Shown piece after piece: positions 63,574 through 64,000 of a stretch of 64,000 nucleotides of DNA (position 1 is the stretch's first letter; each line of letters begins with the position of its first letter). The position numbers and the translations under genes were made by a program. Below the pieces are notes generated by a model. It was not told the DNA's origin, did not search any database, and saw only the letters and a program-made list of their open reading frames with translations. The stretch is from Chromohalobacter canadensis (GTDB lineage: Bacteria > Pseudomonadota > Gammaproteobacteria > Pseudomonadales > Halomonadaceae). The DNA is taken from assembly GCF_034479555.1 (NCBI RefSeq), contig NZ_CP140151.1, positions 2,604,001-2,668,000 on the forward strand, written 5' to 3'.

Positions 63574-64000
63574 ATGGAGCGAGTAGAATTCCGCCAAATG
63601 AAGGATGGTACTCGGGAAGAGTATTTGTTTCTCGATCGACTAGAAGAAGAGTTCAATCAAGGATTAGTCGATCGGTTGCTGAGAGCGCTACGTAATTTAG
63701 AAAACAGCCTGAGTGGTTACCAAGTGAGTCGTTTGGAGCATTCGCTACAGTCTGCCGCGCGTGCCGAAGCTGATGGTGCTGATGAAGATATGATCGTTGG
63801 TGCATTATTGCATGATCTTGGTGATGAACTTGCGCCTTACAACCATTCGCAGCTAGCTGCAACGATTATTCGGCCTTATGTGCGTGGTGAGGTCACTTGG
63901 ATCATCCATCACCACGGTTTGTTTCAAAAGTACTACTATGCGCACTATTTTGGTGAGAATCCCAATGAGCGGGATCGTTACCTGAATCATCCCTGGTACC
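63574..64000 (+). CDS. tmpB: HD-domain di-iron oxygenase, TmpB/PhnZ-like (5' part, cut by window end)
   Basis: The frame opens with ATG at 63574, immediately after the tmpA stop, and runs off the right edge with 142 residues visible. It is an HD-domain protein: SRLEHSLQSAARAEADGADED with His56, ALLHDLGDELAPYNH with His80-Asp81 and His91, and WIIHHHGLF with His112-114, followed by YYYAHYFG. This pattern fits the mixed-valent di-iron oxygenases PhnZ and TmpB, which cleave the C-P bond of 1-hydroxyphosphonates. TmpB yields glycine betaine and phosphate. An N-terminal Tyr17 and Glu23-25 could provide the gating residues (inference). Substrate assignment depends on the tmpA pairing. Confidence 0.75.
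   Translation, partial: MERVEFRQMKDGTREEYLFLDRLEEEFNQGLVDRLLRALRNLENSLSGYQVSRLEHSLQSAARAEADGADEDMIVGALLHDLGDELAPYNHSQLAATIIRPYVRGEVTWIIHHHGLFQKYYYAHYFGENPNERDRYLNHPWY

Overview
The window looks like chromosomal DNA of a moderately halophilic gammaproteobacterium of the Halomonas/Chromohalobacter type. The grounds are overall high GC, the gammaproteobacterial rpsU-dnaG-rpoD operon, a BCCT-type betaine/choline transporter, and a very large glycine betaine catabolic region laid out much like the one known from Pseudomonas aeruginosa. The assignment is inferred from gene content; no rRNA or tRNA gene is visible in the window.

Layout. 1-14.8 kb is mostly housekeeping: a VOC protein cut by the window edge, a methyltransferase, a small exported protein, the BaeSR two-component system, folB-folK, plsY, tsaD, the macromolecular synthesis operon (rpsU-dnaG-rpoD), a membrane protein, and a cNMP/CBS/nucleotidyltransferase protein paired with a DnaQ-like exonuclease. 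14.8-24.6 kb holds a BCCT transporter, a LysR regulator divergent from L-serine ammonia-lyase, a Crp/Fnr regulator, a second LysR regulator, the glutathione-dependent formaldehyde pair frmA-fghA, and the betaine regulator gbdR. 24.8-32.9 kb is the dimethylglycine operon: a degenerate M19 'dipeptidase', a DUF5943 protein, dgcA, dgcB, etfA and etfB. 32.9-46.7 kb holds an MFS transporter, glutathione-independent formaldehyde dehydrogenase, a two-subunit NAD-linked formate dehydrogenase of the Fdh1AB type, and soxBDAG-purU. 46.9-50.9 kb has a small unknown protein, a PhzF-family protein, and the divergent gbcA/gbcB betaine monooxygenase. 50.9-61 kb is accessory metabolism: CDF transporter, CehA/McbA-type PHP enzyme, DUF533 protein, MFS/AraC pair, LysE exporter, poxB and an MBL-fold protein. 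From about 61 kb the DNA becomes visibly more AT-rich.

How it works together. Betaine enters by BCCT transport. GbcAB removes one methyl group, DgcAB with its own ETF removes the second, and SoxBDAG removes the third to give glycine. Formaldehyde is oxidised by FdhA or FrmA/FghA, formyl-THF is hydrolysed by PurU, and formate is oxidised to CO2 by the formate dehydrogenase. Glycine carbon can pass through serine to pyruvate via L-serine ammonia-lyase; glyA itself is not in the window.

The most striking feature is at the right edge. A 2-oxoglutarate dioxygenase gene of the gamma-butyrobetaine hydroxylase/TmpA family (61355-63573) is split by a 1,083-bp IS630-family element flanked by a TA duplication. 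Removing the element and one TA restores one continuous 377-codon frame. The next gene, cut by the window end, encodes an HD-domain protein resembling the mixed-valent di-iron oxygenase TmpB. TmpA-TmpB is a known route from 2-trimethylaminoethylphosphonate to glycine betaine plus phosphate, so this is probably a betaine-generating phosphonate pathway, apparently inactivated in this strain, about 10 kb from the genes that would consume its product.
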